Below the pieces are notes generated by a model, which was not told the DNA's origin, searched no databases, and saw only the letters and a list, made by a program, of their open reading frames with translations. A stretch of DNA of 15,554 nucleotides from Spirochaetaceae bacterium (GTDB lineage Bacteria > Spirochaetota > Spirochaetia > Treponematales > Breznakiellaceae): positions 1 to 15,554 of the forward strand of contig JAISCK010000232.1 of assembly GCA_031265635.1 (NCBI GenBank), written 5' to 3'. Of this stretch, positions 1-7,693 are shown piece after piece. A program made the translations under genes and the position numbers. Within the stretch, counting starts at the first letter, position 1, and each line of letters starts with the position of its first letter.

Positions 1-201
1 AGTTTCCGGCAGGTAAAACTTTTGATACTCCGTATCAGGATGGCGAATGAATCCCTGCTCAGATATATCGAAGAGGCCAAGACCACCGTGGCGGACTTTC
101 TTGACGCCGCCTTTCCTGACCGCCGGGGCCGTTTTTATACCTGCCGGGGAAAGACCGTAGCTTCGGATATGCGGAGCATGGTTCTGGACCGGAGTCTTTA
201 G
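1..201 (+). CDS. Probable flagellar chaperone FlgN/FlbF, C-terminal end (5' truncated)
   Basis: Frame 1 is open from the first base to a TAG at 199-201 and gives the last 66 residues of a protein that begins outside the window. The visible part is a charged, helical segment (ESLLRYIEEAKTTVADFL) followed by a basic tail ending MVLDRSL. It ends 15 nt before flgK. In other spirochaetes (for example flbF before flgK in Borrelia) the gene directly upstream of flgK encodes a FlgN-like export chaperone for FlgK and FlgL. A short helical C-terminus fits that, but there is no diagnostic motif in this fragment. The assignment therefore rests mainly on position. Confidence 0.55.
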   Translation, partial: SFRQVKLLILRIRMANESLLRYIEEAKTTVADFLDAAFPDRRGRFYTCRGKTVASDMRSMVLDRSL

Positions 202-216
202 TAAAAGGAGCGTACC

Positions 217-2094
217 ATGACATCCACCTTTGCGGGAATAGAAATAGGAAAACGGGGAGTCAATGCCCATCACCAGGCCCTGCTTACGACAGGTCATAAC
301 ATAGATAACGCCTCTACGGAGGGGTATTCCCGGCAGCGGGTGGAAATGTCGGCTTTTGAGCCCATTTATCTTCCCGGCCTTAACCGTGAGGAAACTCCGG
401 GCCAGATAGGGCAGGGGGTTGTCATTGACCGCATCGAGCGGATTCGGGACAAACTCCTTGACCAGCGCATCATCGCAAGCGCTTCAAGCGAGGGATATTG
501 GGACGCCAGGGAAAAATACCTTGACGATATACAGAAGATGTACAATGAACCCTACGATATTTCGGTACGGGGAAGAATGGACGCTTTCTGGTCTGCCTGG
601 GAAGAACTGTCAAAGCATCCCGCCGAGACCGCCCACCGCGGCGCGGTAACCGAAAGGGGCAGAACCCTCATGGACACCGTGCATGAACGTTTTACCGGCC
701 TCAAGGCTCTGCAAAACCAGGCCGAACAGGACATACAGCTCACCCTTGCCAGGGTGAACGATCTTTCAAAACAGATCGCCGCCCTCAACGGTGAAATACG
801 GAAGATACAGGCCCAGGGGGACAACCCCAATGACCTCTTTGACAGGCGGGACCTTCTGGTGGACAGGCTTTCTTCCCTTGTAGACGTAACCGTTGACAAC
901 CGGGACCCGGATGAGTTCATGCTCCACACGGCGGGCTATGTACTGGTACAGGGCGAGATAGGCAGGACCTTTGATGTTGAACGCAACATAGAAACCGAAG
1001 GGTATTCCCGCATTACCTGGAAAGATACAGGCAGCGAGGTTCACTTTCAAAACGGCTATCTCGCGTCGCTTGTGGAAATACGGGACGTAACCATAGAACA
1101 GGAAATACAGAGTATTGATTCAATGGCCATGAATTTCATCAATCTGGTCAATGAGGCCCACAGGCCCGGCTACGGGCTTAACGGCAGGACCGGCCTTGAT
1201 TTTTTTGTTGAAAGGCCCTTTACGACTAACGTTAACGGCAATTTTGACCGGGGCGGCGCCGGCGCGTATGATTCAAGCTATATATTCAGCATCACCGGCG
1301 CCAATGTCCTTGAGGCCCGGGCCCAGGTCGGCCTTGCGGGCGAAATCACCCTTTCAGGCTCAGGCGGCGCTGTTACCGTTCCCTACTATCCCACCGATAC
1401 GGTGGCCGAAGTGGTTCAGCGCATCAACAACTCAGGCGCTGAGGTTACGGCCCGGCTTGACCGGGAGGGACGGCTTTCCCTCAAGGCGGGAACCGCTCTT
1501 GACAGGAGCAATCCCGATTTTGTTATACGCCATATTGAAGATTCGGGCCGTTTCCTCGAAGGCTACTCAGGGATACTCAACGAGTCAGGGCCCCTGGGGG
1601 CCTATGACTGGGGCGGGCCAAACGCGGTGGAAAGCCTTGCCGTAGGCGCCATGAACTATTCGGTGGCCCCGGCGGCCCATCCGTCAGGATGGATAGAGGT
1701 AAACCCCGTTCTTTTAAGCGATCCCTCTTCCGTGGCGTCCGGCTACGGGGAAAACGGAAGGCCCGCCAATCCGGGCAACGGCGACGCCGCCCTGGCCATA
1801 TCCTCGATACGCTATGACAGGGTCATGGTCGGGCAGAACGCCACCTTTGACGATTATTATGCCGATGTGGTGGGCCGCATGGGCATTCTTGCCGAGCAGA
1901 GCAAGATCAGGCTCGAAACCGAACAAAAGGTAATGAAGGACCTCATGGATAAACGGCAGGAAATTTCCGGGGTCAATATTGATGAGGAACTGGCCCAGAT
2001 GATCAAGTATCAACACGGATACGCCGCGGCGGCCCGTTTTATCACTACCATTAATACCATGCTTGATACCATCATCAACCGCATGGGTGTATAA
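217..2094 (+). CDS. flgK: Flagellar hook-associated protein 1 (FlgK)
   Basis: FlgK is the first hook-filament junction protein, exported by the flagellar type III system and placed between hook and filament; in spirochaetes this is in the periplasm. The 625-residue product has the conserved N-terminal D0/D1 helix typical of FlgK (FAGIEIGKRGVNAHHQAL, then the HNIDNASTEGYSRQ motif), a long variable middle region of about residues 280-500, and the C-terminal family motif NIDEELAQMIKYQHGYAAAARFI followed by a terminal helix. It is longer than the enteric protein because of the middle region. An AAGGAG Shine-Dalgarno lies 7 nt before the ATG at 217. It is first of the visible flgK-flgL-fliW-csrA series and probably cotranscribed with the upstream flgN-like gene. 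No frameshift or unusual composition is seen. Confidence 0.97.
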   Translation: MTSTFAGIEIGKRGVNAHHQALLTTGHNIDNASTEGYSRQRVEMSAFEPIYLPGLNREETPGQIGQGVVIDRIERIRDKLLDQRIIASASSEGYWDAREKYLDDIQKMYNEPYDISVRGRMDAFWSAWEELSKHPAETAHRGAVTERGRTLMDTVHERFTGLKALQNQAEQDIQLTLARVNDLSKQIAALNGEIRKIQAQGDNPNDLFDRRDLLVDRLSSLVDVTVDNRDPDEFMLHTAGYVLVQGEIGRTFDVERNIETEGYSRITWKDTGSEVHFQNGYLASLVEIRDVTIEQEIQSIDSMAMNFINLVNEAHRPGYGLNGRTGLDFFVERPFTTNVNGNFDRGGAGAYDSSYIFSITGANVLEARAQVGLAGEITLSGSGGAVTVPYYPTDTVAEVVQRINNSGAEVTARLDREGRLSLKAGTALDRSNPDFVIRHIEDSGRFLEGYSGILNESGPLGAYDWGGPNAVESLAVGAMNYSVAPAAHPSGWIEVNPVLLSDPSSVASGYGENGRPANPGNGDAALAISSIRYDRVMVGQNATFDDYYADVVGRMGILAEQSKIRLETEQKVMKDLMDKRQEISGVNIDEELAQMIKYQHGYAAAARFITTINTMLDTIINRMGV

Positions 2095-2109
2095 GGAGCG
2101 CGCTAAATC

Positions 2110-3357
2110 ATGAGAAGAATATCTACCGATATGCCGAATAACGACGCACAGTTTTATCTGAGGCGGCAGGAAGTCGATCTCAATGATATCAGGACCCGCA
2201 TAGAAACAGGAAGGAAATTCAACAATTTAAGCGATGATCCCCTGTCGGCGGCCCACTCGGTCCGTTACGCGTCAGTTCTCCACAGGCTTGAGCAGTACGA
2301 AAAAAACGCCTTCTATGCCCTGGACAACCTGAGAATCACCGAAGGCGTTTACCGCCAGAGCGTAGATGTGCTTCAGCGCATACGGGAACTGGCGGTTGCC
2401 GGCGGAAACGGCGTCTTTACCCCCGATGACATGAAAACCATAGGCATGGAAGTAAACGAGCTTTTGAAGGAGTTGGTTACCATAGCCAACGAGACAGGGC
2501 AGGACGGGGCGCGGATCTTTGCCGGAGACAAGGCCTTTACCGAACCTTTCCGTCTGGTGGAAGGAACCGTAGATTCAGGCGGCGAAAACATGGTGGTCCG
2601 GGTCGAGTACCGGGGCGCCGGGGCTTCCCGCAGGGCGGAGACTTCCCAGGCGTCATATACGGACCTTGATATAGGCGGCGGCGAGGCTTTTTGGGCGGAA
2701 AAAATGCAGATCTATTCAACCTTTGACGCCACCGACTACAGAGCCCGCGCCGACGGGGCCTTCTTTATAGACGGCCAGGAGATACAGGTTACTACCGGCG
2801 ATACCGTGGCCGCCATCGTCGCCAAGATAAACGAGTCTCCCGCCCCGGTAAAAGCCTATATTGATCCCACTACACGGGGCCTTGCCCTGGAAGGCGCCAA
2901 CGCCCATCTTATCAAAGCCGAGGACAGGCAGGGCAGCGCAACGCTCCAGGAACTGGGCATCATCTCCGCCAATAACGATCCTTCCGCGCCGAACTGGCAT
3001 CCCGGCGCCAGGGTCTCAGGCGGTTCGGTTTTTGACATGGTCATAAGGCTCAGGGACGCCCTGTTCAGGGGCGACCAGGATTTTGTGGGCAGCCTCGGCC
3101 TTGGGGGCATGGACCTTGCCCTGGGCAATACCCTTTCGCGTGTTGCCGAGCTTGGGAGCCGTATGGAACGGGTCCAGGCGACGTGGGAAAGGCTCAATAC
3201 CGAAATTCCCAACACAAACGCCATTCTGGCCCGCGAATCGGGTCTTGATTTTGCCAGCGCGGCTACGGACCTTTCGATGATGGACTTTGCCCACAAGGCG
3301 GCCCTTCAGACCGCCGCCAGGATAATTCCGCCGACGCTGCTTGATTTCCTGCGTTAG
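2110..3357 (+). CDS. flgL: Flagellar hook-associated protein 3 (FlgL)
   Basis: FlgL is the second junction protein and connects FlgK to the flagellin filament. The 415-residue product has the flagellin-like N-terminal helix (MRRISTDM, then RTRIETGRKFNNLSDDPLSA at about residues 30-50), the conserved stretch YRQSVDVLQRIRELAV, and a flagellin-like C-terminal helix (SAATDLSMMDFAHKAALQTAARI). A variable domain lies between, roughly residues 150-300. The ATG at 2110 follows the flgK stop by 15 nt. Its AAGGAG at 2093-2098 overlaps the flgK TAA, so the two genes are almost certainly cotranslated. Its length is greater than in enterics but in keeping with spirochaete FlgL. Homology to flagellin is limited to both ends, as usual for this family. 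Confidence 0.95.
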   Translation: MRRISTDMPNNDAQFYLRRQEVDLNDIRTRIETGRKFNNLSDDPLSAAHSVRYASVLHRLEQYEKNAFYALDNLRITEGVYRQSVDVLQRIRELAVAGGNGVFTPDDMKTIGMEVNELLKELVTIANETGQDGARIFAGDKAFTEPFRLVEGTVDSGGENMVVRVEYRGAGASRRAETSQASYTDLDIGGGEAFWAEKMQIYSTFDATDYRARADGAFFIDGQEIQVTTGDTVAAIVAKINESPAPVKAYIDPTTRGLALEGANAHLIKAEDRQGSATLQELGIISANNDPSAPNWHPGARVSGGSVFDMVIRLRDALFRGDQDFVGSLGLGGMDLALGNTLSRVAELGSRMERVQATWERLNTEIPNTNAILARESGLDFASAATDLSMMDFAHKAALQTAARIIPPTLLDFLR

Positions 3358-3379
3358 GTGAGATGATAAGGAGTATACA

Positions 3380-3820
3380 GTGAAGGTTGCGACTAAAGCC
3401 TTTGGGCTTATCGACATTGACGAGAGGCAGAAAATCCAAATGCCCAAAGGTCTTTTCGGGTTTGAGTCTTTTAGGGAATATGTGATTCTTGACGCTGAAA
3501 AACAGCCCTTTTACTGGCTCCAGTCAACCGGGGCGCGGCAGATAGCCTTTATCCTGATAAATCCCTTTCTGTTCAGGCCCGATTATGAACTTGACATCAA
3601 CGACGCGGTACTGGCGGAAATCGGCATTACCACACCGGAGAACGCCCTGATTTTCTGCGTGGTTACGGTTCCCGGCGACGGAACACCCATGACGGCGAAT
3701 CTCCAGGGCCCCCTGGTGATCAACAAGGAAACCAGGATAGGCTGCCAGGTAATACTTGCCGACCAGCGCTGGAAAACAAAGCATGACATCATGGCCGAAC
3801 TTGCGGCGGGGAAAAAATAA
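3380..3820 (+). CDS. fliW: Flagellar assembly factor FliW
   Basis: FliW is a cytoplasmic protein that binds either unassembled flagellin or CsrA; free FliW antagonises CsrA and so allows flagellin translation. The 146-residue product shows the family pattern: an N-terminal strand region with GLIDIDERQKIQMPKGLFGFE, then ILINPFLFRPDYELDI and VVTVPGD, and a C-terminal LQGPLVINKETRIGCQVIL motif. Length is typical. The start is GTG at 3380, with AAGGAG at 3368-3373 just upstream; the next in-frame ATG would remove conserved residues. The stop overlaps the csrA start by one base (TAATG), so the antagonist and its target are translationally coupled. The gene follows flgL by 22 nt, the standard spirochaete order. 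Confidence 0.96.
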   Translation: MKVATKAFGLIDIDERQKIQMPKGLFGFESFREYVILDAEKQPFYWLQSTGARQIAFILINPFLFRPDYELDINDAVLAEIGITTPENALIFCVVTVPGDGTPMTANLQGPLVINKETRIGCQVILADQRWKTKHDIMAELAAGKK

Positions 3821-4053
3821 TGCTCATACTTTCCAGAAAAGTCAACGAAAAAATCATGATAGGCGAGGATATTTCGGTATCCATACTGGAAATACGGGGC
3901 GATCAGGTCCGCATCGGCGTGGAAGCCCCCAGGCAGGTCAAGGTTTTCAGGCAGGAAGTATTTGACGCCATCAAGGCCGAAAACGAGGCCGCCCTGGATT
4001 CAAACCCGGTGCTTCCCGAACTTGGCATAAAAGAAGAACGCAGGAGCATCTAG
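3820..4053 (+). CDS. csrA: Carbon storage regulator CsrA (RsmA)
   Basis: CsrA is a homodimeric RNA-binding protein that recognises ANGGA, preferably in hairpin loops, and blocks ribosome access. The 77-residue product begins MLILSRKVNEKIMIGEDI and continues VRIGVEAPRQVKVFRQEVF, the hallmark of the family. The two main RNA-contact arginines, R6 and R44, are present. The C-terminal tail (from about residue 48 to the end, INCLUDING PVLPELGIKEERRSI) is longer than in enteric CsrA; in FliW-containing bacteria such a tail contributes to FliW binding. The ATG overlaps the fliW stop codon by one base. It is the last gene of its operon and converges on the HD-GYP gene. Likely RNA targets, the leaders of both flaB genes and flaG, lie in this window. 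Confidence 0.97.
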   Translation: MLILSRKVNEKIMIGEDISVSILEIRGDQVRIGVEAPRQVKVFRQEVFDAIKAENEAALDSNPVLPELGIKEERRSI

Positions 4054-4061
4054 CGCCTGCG
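4027..4061 (-). terminator. Probable intrinsic terminator of the fliD to HD-GYP series
   Basis: On the minus strand a perfect 6-bp stem CGCAGG/CCTGCG (4039-4044 with 4056-4061, 11-nt loop) lies just after the HD-GYP stop codon and is followed by the T-rich run TTCTTCTTTTA (4028-4038). It sits inside the end of csrA. The stem is short but GC-rich, so termination is probably functional but perhaps incomplete. Confidence 0.5.
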
Positions 4062-4063
4062 GG

Positions 4064-4087
4064 CCCTGTCAGTTCCGGGGGTTTTTT
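4064..4087 (+). terminator. Possible weak intrinsic terminator after csrA
   Basis: On the plus strand a 5-bp stem CCCTG/CGGGG (4064-4068 with 4076-4080, one U-G wobble, 7-nt loop) is followed by G and six T (4082-4087). It lies just after the csrA stop and inside the 3' end of the oppositely oriented HD-GYP gene. The stem is weak, so this is tentative. Confidence 0.35.
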
Positions 4088-5160
4088 GTCCCCGCGTCTT
4101 TGTTGCTTTCGTAGATCTCCTCAAAGTTCCCCGCGATGGACTTGAACACTTCGATAAGAAAGGGATCAAAATGGGTCCCGCCCTCGCCTGCCATCTGCTT
4201 AACCGTAGCCTCATGGTTCAGGGCCGGTTTATAGCTCCGTTCCATGCGCAGCGCGTCATACACATCGGCCACGGAAACAATGCGGGCGGGCAGGGGTATC
4301 ATGTCGCCGATAAGCTGGAAGGGATAACCTGTCCCGTCCCATTTTTCGTGGTGGGAAAGGGCGATTTCCTTTGCCATGGGATTGGGATAGGTTGAAAGAA
4401 TATAGGCGCCGTTCTTTGTGTGCTCGCGCATAACCTTCCATTCCCACTTGGAAAGGGGGCCTTCCTTGTTGAGTATATCGTCGGGGGTTCCTATCTTGCC
4501 CACATCGTGCATCGAGGCAAGGAAGCTGATGTCGTCAATAAAATCAGCGTCTATGTTTTCATAGATTTTTTTGTCGTACAGTTCCCTGGCTAACCTTTCG
4601 GAATACCGGCTTACCCGGGATATGTGGTGTCCCGTGTCATTGTCTTTAAGGCGGGAGGCTTCAAGGAGGCTCATAAAGACATTCCTTAAAAGCCGTTTGT
4701 TTTCTTCGGTAACATCGTCAAACACCACTTCAAAATATTCAGGGGAAGGACCGGGATTGTCGGCCAGGGGAAAAATAAACACCCGTGACCGGAGGGTTTC
4801 CAGTTCCCGGCTTTTCAGCATTGAATAGCCCTTCCATGAAAATCCGTTTTTCCCGTCAAGAACGGTTTCCCTGATTTCCCTGAGGGCCTCAACGCCCAGG
4901 GAACGCCCGAAGACATCAAAAAACTGGTTTCCCTCAAGGCAGGAAAAATCGGTAAAGAGCTTTTGGCACCGGGGATTCGCGTAGATTATTCTGAATTTCG
5001 CGTTGATAAGGAGCAGGGGGAAAAGACATTCTTCAAAGAGGGCTGTATACCGGACGGGCAGGGCATCCCGCGGTTCTTCATCCCCGCCGCCGGCGTCAAG
5101 GTCCTCAAGTGTCTCAAGTTCCTCCTCAGCGGATGTTTTATCCTCGCTCTTGTCCACCAC
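4069..5160 (-). CDS. PAS and HD-GYP domain protein, probable cyclic-di-GMP phosphodiesterase
   Basis: HD-GYP proteins hydrolyse c-di-GMP at a metal centre. The 363-residue product has an acidic N-terminus (1-35), a PAS-like domain (about 37-155, with PLLLINAKFRIIYANPRC) and an HD-GYP domain (about 160-350). All expected ligands are visible: H178/H179, H218-D219, K222, H247, H270-H271 in SHHEKWDGTGYP, the GYP signature at 278-280, and D299 in SVADVYDAL. It is therefore likely to be active. No receiver domain or membrane segment is seen, so it should be cytosolic. Two adjacent GTG codons (5158-5160 and 5155-5157) are possible starts; GGAGG is better spaced for the second. The gene overlaps the tsaB 3' end by about 20 bp and is last of its series. 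Its signal is unknown; adjacency to flagellar genes suggests a role in motility. Confidence 0.93.
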   Translation of the reverse strand: MVDKSEDKTSAEEELETLEDLDAGGGDEEPRDALPVRYTALFEECLFPLLLINAKFRIIYANPRCQKLFTDFSCLEGNQFFDVFGRSLGVEALREIRETVLDGKNGFSWKGYSMLKSRELETLRSRVFIFPLADNPGPSPEYFEVVFDDVTEENKRLLRNVFMSLLEASRLKDNDTGHHISRVSRYSERLARELYDKKIYENIDADFIDDISFLASMHDVGKIGTPDDILNKEGPLSKWEWKVMREHTKNGAYILSTYPNPMAKEIALSHHEKWDGTGYPFQLIGDMIPLPARIVSVADVYDALRMERSYKPALNHEATVKQMAGEGGTHFDPFLIEVFKSIAGNFEEIYESNKDAGTKNPRN

Positions 5161-5839
5161 GTTCCTCCAGGGTCAGTTCGGCGTCGCTTTTTCTCAGATA
5201 CAGGGGGCCTGTGTCAAAATCATCACCACAATTTTGTAGTATATACTTTTCGCGCGCCAATTCCAATAAGTGCCTGGCGTGGCCCGCGCGGCAGTCCCGG
5301 TCCATAAAAAACGAAAAAGCGTCTTTTCCGGCGCAGTGTTCAAGGTTTTCCATAAAAAGGCCCGCGTCAGGCCCGGTAACCAGCGCCTTCTCGCCGGGTA
5401 TGAGGAACGAAAGAAGCTCCGGTATTCCGCTGTCAAGACAGGGCGAAATTTTTTTCCCTTCCCGGTACACGGCGCCGAAAAAGTGATTTTTTTTCGCGTC
5501 AATAACCGGAAGCACGGCGCCGCTCCAGTGCCTGTGGGGAAGGGCCATGCAGTCCAGGGTGGGAACCGAGACAAAGGGTTTTCCCAGGCCAAGGGCCATG
5601 CCTTTGGCAGCGGCAAAGCCTATGCGGAGCCCGGTAAAGGAACCGGGGCCCCCCATACAGGCAAGAAGGGAAATATCCGCCGCCTCAAGGCCGGCCTTCC
5701 CGGCAAGGCGCCGCGCCTCCTCAATGAGCAGTTCAGAATGTCTGAGACCCGCGTCGGCTTCAAAATAAAAATTTCCCTTTTCAGAGGAAAGGGCTATGGA
5801 GAGTACCGGCGTGGCCGCGTCAAAGGCAAGTATATTCAC
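5138..5839 (-). CDS. tsaB: tRNA threonylcarbamoyladenosine biosynthesis protein TsaB (YeaZ)
   Basis: TsaB is the ASKHA-fold partner of TsaD and TsaE in making t6A at position 37 of ANN-decoding tRNAs. The 233-residue product starts MNILAFDAATPVLSIAL, has the conserved R33-H34-S35-E36 stretch and the diagnostic GPGSFTGLRIG at residues 64-74, followed by AAAKGMALGL. Length is normal. The start codon is GTG at 5837-5839, which overlaps the tsaE TGA as GTGA, so tsaE and tsaB are translationally coupled. The 3' end overlaps the HD-GYP gene. The catalytic partner tsaD is not in this window. Confidence 0.94.
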   Translation of the reverse strand: MNILAFDAATPVLSIALSSEKGNFYFEADAGLRHSELLIEEARRLAGKAGLEAADISLLACMGGPGSFTGLRIGFAAAKGMALGLGKPFVSVPTLDCMALPHRHWSGAVLPVIDAKKNHFFGAVYREGKKISPCLDSGIPELLSFLIPGEKALVTGPDAGLFMENLEHCAGKDAFSFFMDRDCRAGHARHLLELAREKYILQNCGDDFDTGPLYLRKSDAELTLEERGGQERG

Positions 5840-6297
5840 GGGTTTTCCCGCCTGGCCGGATACTGTATTGTAACGCGCCTTTCTTCAGGCCCGGTGATGT
5901 CGATTTCGGCCAGCACGGCGTCGCCGGGGATAAGGCCCTCTATGCGTTCACTCCACTCGACGACGCTTATTCCCTCCCCGTAAAAAAGCTCCTCACCGCC
6001 GGCCTGGATAAATTCTTCCTCACTCCTGAGCCTGTAGGCGTCCATGTGGTAAAGGGGCAGCGTTCCTTCATATTCGCTTATTATGGTATAGGTAGGACTG
6101 GTTATCCGGTCCGGAATGCCCAGGCCCCTGGCAAGGCCTTTGACAAGCTGGGTCTTTCCGGCGCCGAGTGTTCCCCTGAGGGCGACGACGCTTCCTCTCC
6201 ACAGCAGCGCGGCAAGCTCTTCCCCGATCTCAAGCGTTTCAAGGGGAGAAGCGCTTACCCGTTCAAACCGGAAGGCCGCCCTTTCTGTCGAATTCAT
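5836..6297 (-). CDS. tsaE: tRNA t6A biosynthesis ATPase TsaE (YjeE)
   Basis: TsaE is the small ATPase of the bacterial t6A complex. The 153-residue product has a Walker A GTLGAGKT at residues 42-49, the switch-like SPTYTI at 67-72, the HMDAYRL motif at 84-90 and the family EW pair at 114-115, in normal order and length. Two starts are possible, TTG at 6300 or ATG at 6297. I chose the ATG because it is the stronger codon and lies about 8 nt from a weak AAAGAG. Its 5' end overlaps the 87-aa gene upstream by about 35 bp, and its stop overlaps the tsaB GTG. Joining t6A genes to flagellar and c-di-GMP genes is the odd feature here. Confidence 0.94.
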   Translation of the reverse strand: MNSTERAAFRFERVSASPLETLEIGEELAALLWRGSVVALRGTLGAGKTQLVKGLARGLGIPDRITSPTYTIISEYEGTLPLYHMDAYRLRSEEEFIQAGGEELFYGEGISVVEWSERIEGLIPGDAVLAEIDITGPEERRVTIQYPARRENP

Positions 6298-6526
6298 CAA
6301 GATAACTCTTTACTTCTTTTAGAAGGGGAACCATAGGGTAATCCACGGACCGCCGAAAGGTAACGTTGATATTCCTGTTTCCAAAGGGAGTGGTTTCTAT
6401 GATGAATTCTATGTCCCGCTCCACATTTTTTTTCAGGATTTCCATGACAATGGTACCGGCATAAAAACGGCGGTAATAGATAGGAGTTTCTTTATGTTGT
6501 ATGTTTTTAAGCTCCAGTACCTGCAT
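6263..6526 (-). CDS. Unknown 87-residue protein between PilZ gene and tsaE
   Basis: I do not recognise this protein. It starts MQVLELKNIQHKETPIYYRRFYAGTIVMEIL, has charged strands such as ERDIEFIIETTPFGN and ends KEVKSYLDEFDRKGGLPV. No cysteine, signal peptide or membrane segment is seen; the alternating pattern suggests a small mixed alpha/beta cytosolic protein. The ATG is at 6524-6526, 31 nt after the PilZ stop, with only a weak Shine-Dalgarno (TAGGG). Its 3' end overlaps tsaE by about 35 bp, which supports real coding, as does a clean reading frame without low-complexity sequence. Position suggests cotranscription with pilZ and tsaE. Confidence 0.75.
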   Translation of the reverse strand: MQVLELKNIQHKETPIYYRRFYAGTIVMEILKKNVERDIEFIIETTPFGNRNINVTFRRSVDYPMVPLLKEVKSYLDEFDRKGGLPV

Positions 6527-6557
6527 AGCGCAACCCTATATGTTTTTACCGTATCCG

Positions 6558-7688
6558 TCAATCCTTGTCATAGCCGAAGACCATGGCGTTGACGGCGTTG
6601 AGTCCCTTCCGGGTAATTTTGAGGAATTTGATGTGCATGATGATTCCGAGACCCGCGCCCCTGTTGGTCCTCATTACCTGTCCCAGCGCGGCGAGGAGAA
6701 AGCCCTCGGAATTTTCAAAACTCAGTTTGAGCCGGGAACCTACGGGAATAACCGACGATGTTTTCAGGGCGCAGCCGCCGGCGGATAAATCAAGTATGGT
6801 TCCCTGGTAGGGCCTGGGTTCTACTATCATTTTCTTTTCGATCTTTTTGCCCACCCTCTGTTCCTGGATGCGGATGAGCGAAAAATCGCAGGATATGAAT
6901 ACTTCCTTGCGCCTGAAACGGCGCTGGGCCATGGCGTTTGATTTGCCGGTATGGGCAAGCTGGAGCGCCGGTCCCTGGGGAGTGGAGGCGTTTCCCAAAA
7001 CCTTGGTGGTAAAGGAAAAGCCCTTGCTTGATTTTGTAAAGAAGGCCAGCGTTACCGGTGTCCCCGAAGGGAATTTGACCGGCGTTCCCACGGCGTTTTT
7101 GGGACATTCGACAACGAGGGCGTCTCCTTTTGTCGAGCGTATTCTCACCGAAAAAGTCTTGTCCGCCCCGGCGGAAAGCACGGCGGTCATGTTTTCGGAA
7201 AGCCGCTTTGTTGACGCCGCCGCTGGATTGGCGTTTTTCTGGCCGGCTTCCACCCTGTTCCGTATGGAAAAGAGGGTAGAAAGGAATTCCTGGACTTCCT
7301 GCTCGCTTTCGCCGCGCTTTTCGATATTCTTGTACGCCCGCTTGAAATGGCGGTCCAGGGAATTGGCGTTCTGCATCACCGCCTCGGGGTTCGAGACTCC
7401 GTCGGATTTGAAGACATACTCAAGGAGCTTGGACTGGTCCTTGTCAAGGCCGTAGGCCGCGGCGACTTTATGTATCTGAAAGACGCTGAAACGCCGTTCA
7501 CTGACCCCGGTGCCGCCTTTGCTGCCCCGTATCGGGGCTTCGCCTACGCTTCTTTTTACGATATTGACAATGACGGCAATGAGTATCACCGACCCTATGC
7601 CTATGAGCATAATCGTGGCGGCCAGGGGGTCGTCTTCCTTAAAATAACTTACGCCGCTCTGCAATAAATAAACGTTGAAGAATCCCAT
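6558..7688 (-). CDS. Membrane-anchored PilZ domain protein, probable c-di-GMP receptor
   Basis: PilZ domains bind c-di-GMP and pass the signal on, often to motility. In the 376-residue product a hydrophobic segment at about 22-43 (TIMLIGIGSVILIAVIVNIV) should anchor the N-terminus in the membrane. A helical region at about 65-160 follows, then a YcgR-N-like beta domain at about 165-250 (GTPVTLAFFTKSSKGFSFTTK). A C-terminal PilZ domain carries RRFRR at 256-260, matching RxxxR, and DLSAGG at about 300-305, matching the D/NxSxxG motif; both ligand motifs look intact. The ATG at 7688 has GGGGA about 8 nt upstream; an alternative GTG at 7697 would overlap the upstream TGA as GTGA. With the HD-GYP gene in the same series, synthesis control and sensing of c-di-GMP appear coupled to flagellar assembly. 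Confidence 0.9.
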   Translation of the reverse strand: MGFFNVYLLQSGVSYFKEDDPLAATIMLIGIGSVILIAVIVNIVKRSVGEAPIRGSKGGTGVSERRFSVFQIHKVAAAYGLDKDQSKLLEYVFKSDGVSNPEAVMQNANSLDRHFKRAYKNIEKRGESEQEVQEFLSTLFSIRNRVEAGQKNANPAAASTKRLSENMTAVLSAGADKTFSVRIRSTKGDALVVECPKNAVGTPVKFPSGTPVTLAFFTKSSKGFSFTTKVLGNASTPQGPALQLAHTGKSNAMAQRRFRRKEVFISCDFSLIRIQEQRVGKKIEKKMIVEPRPYQGTILDLSAGGCALKTSSVIPVGSRLKLSFENSEGFLLAALGQVMRTNRGAGLGIIMHIKFLKITRKGLNAVNAMVFGYDKD

Positions 7689-7693
7689 GACTA

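Noticed and set aside
5270..5983. Long plus-strand reading frame (237 codons) opposite tsaB and tsaE
   Set aside because: It lies antisense to two clear conserved genes, gives a basic low-complexity product with no motif, and has no ribosome site.
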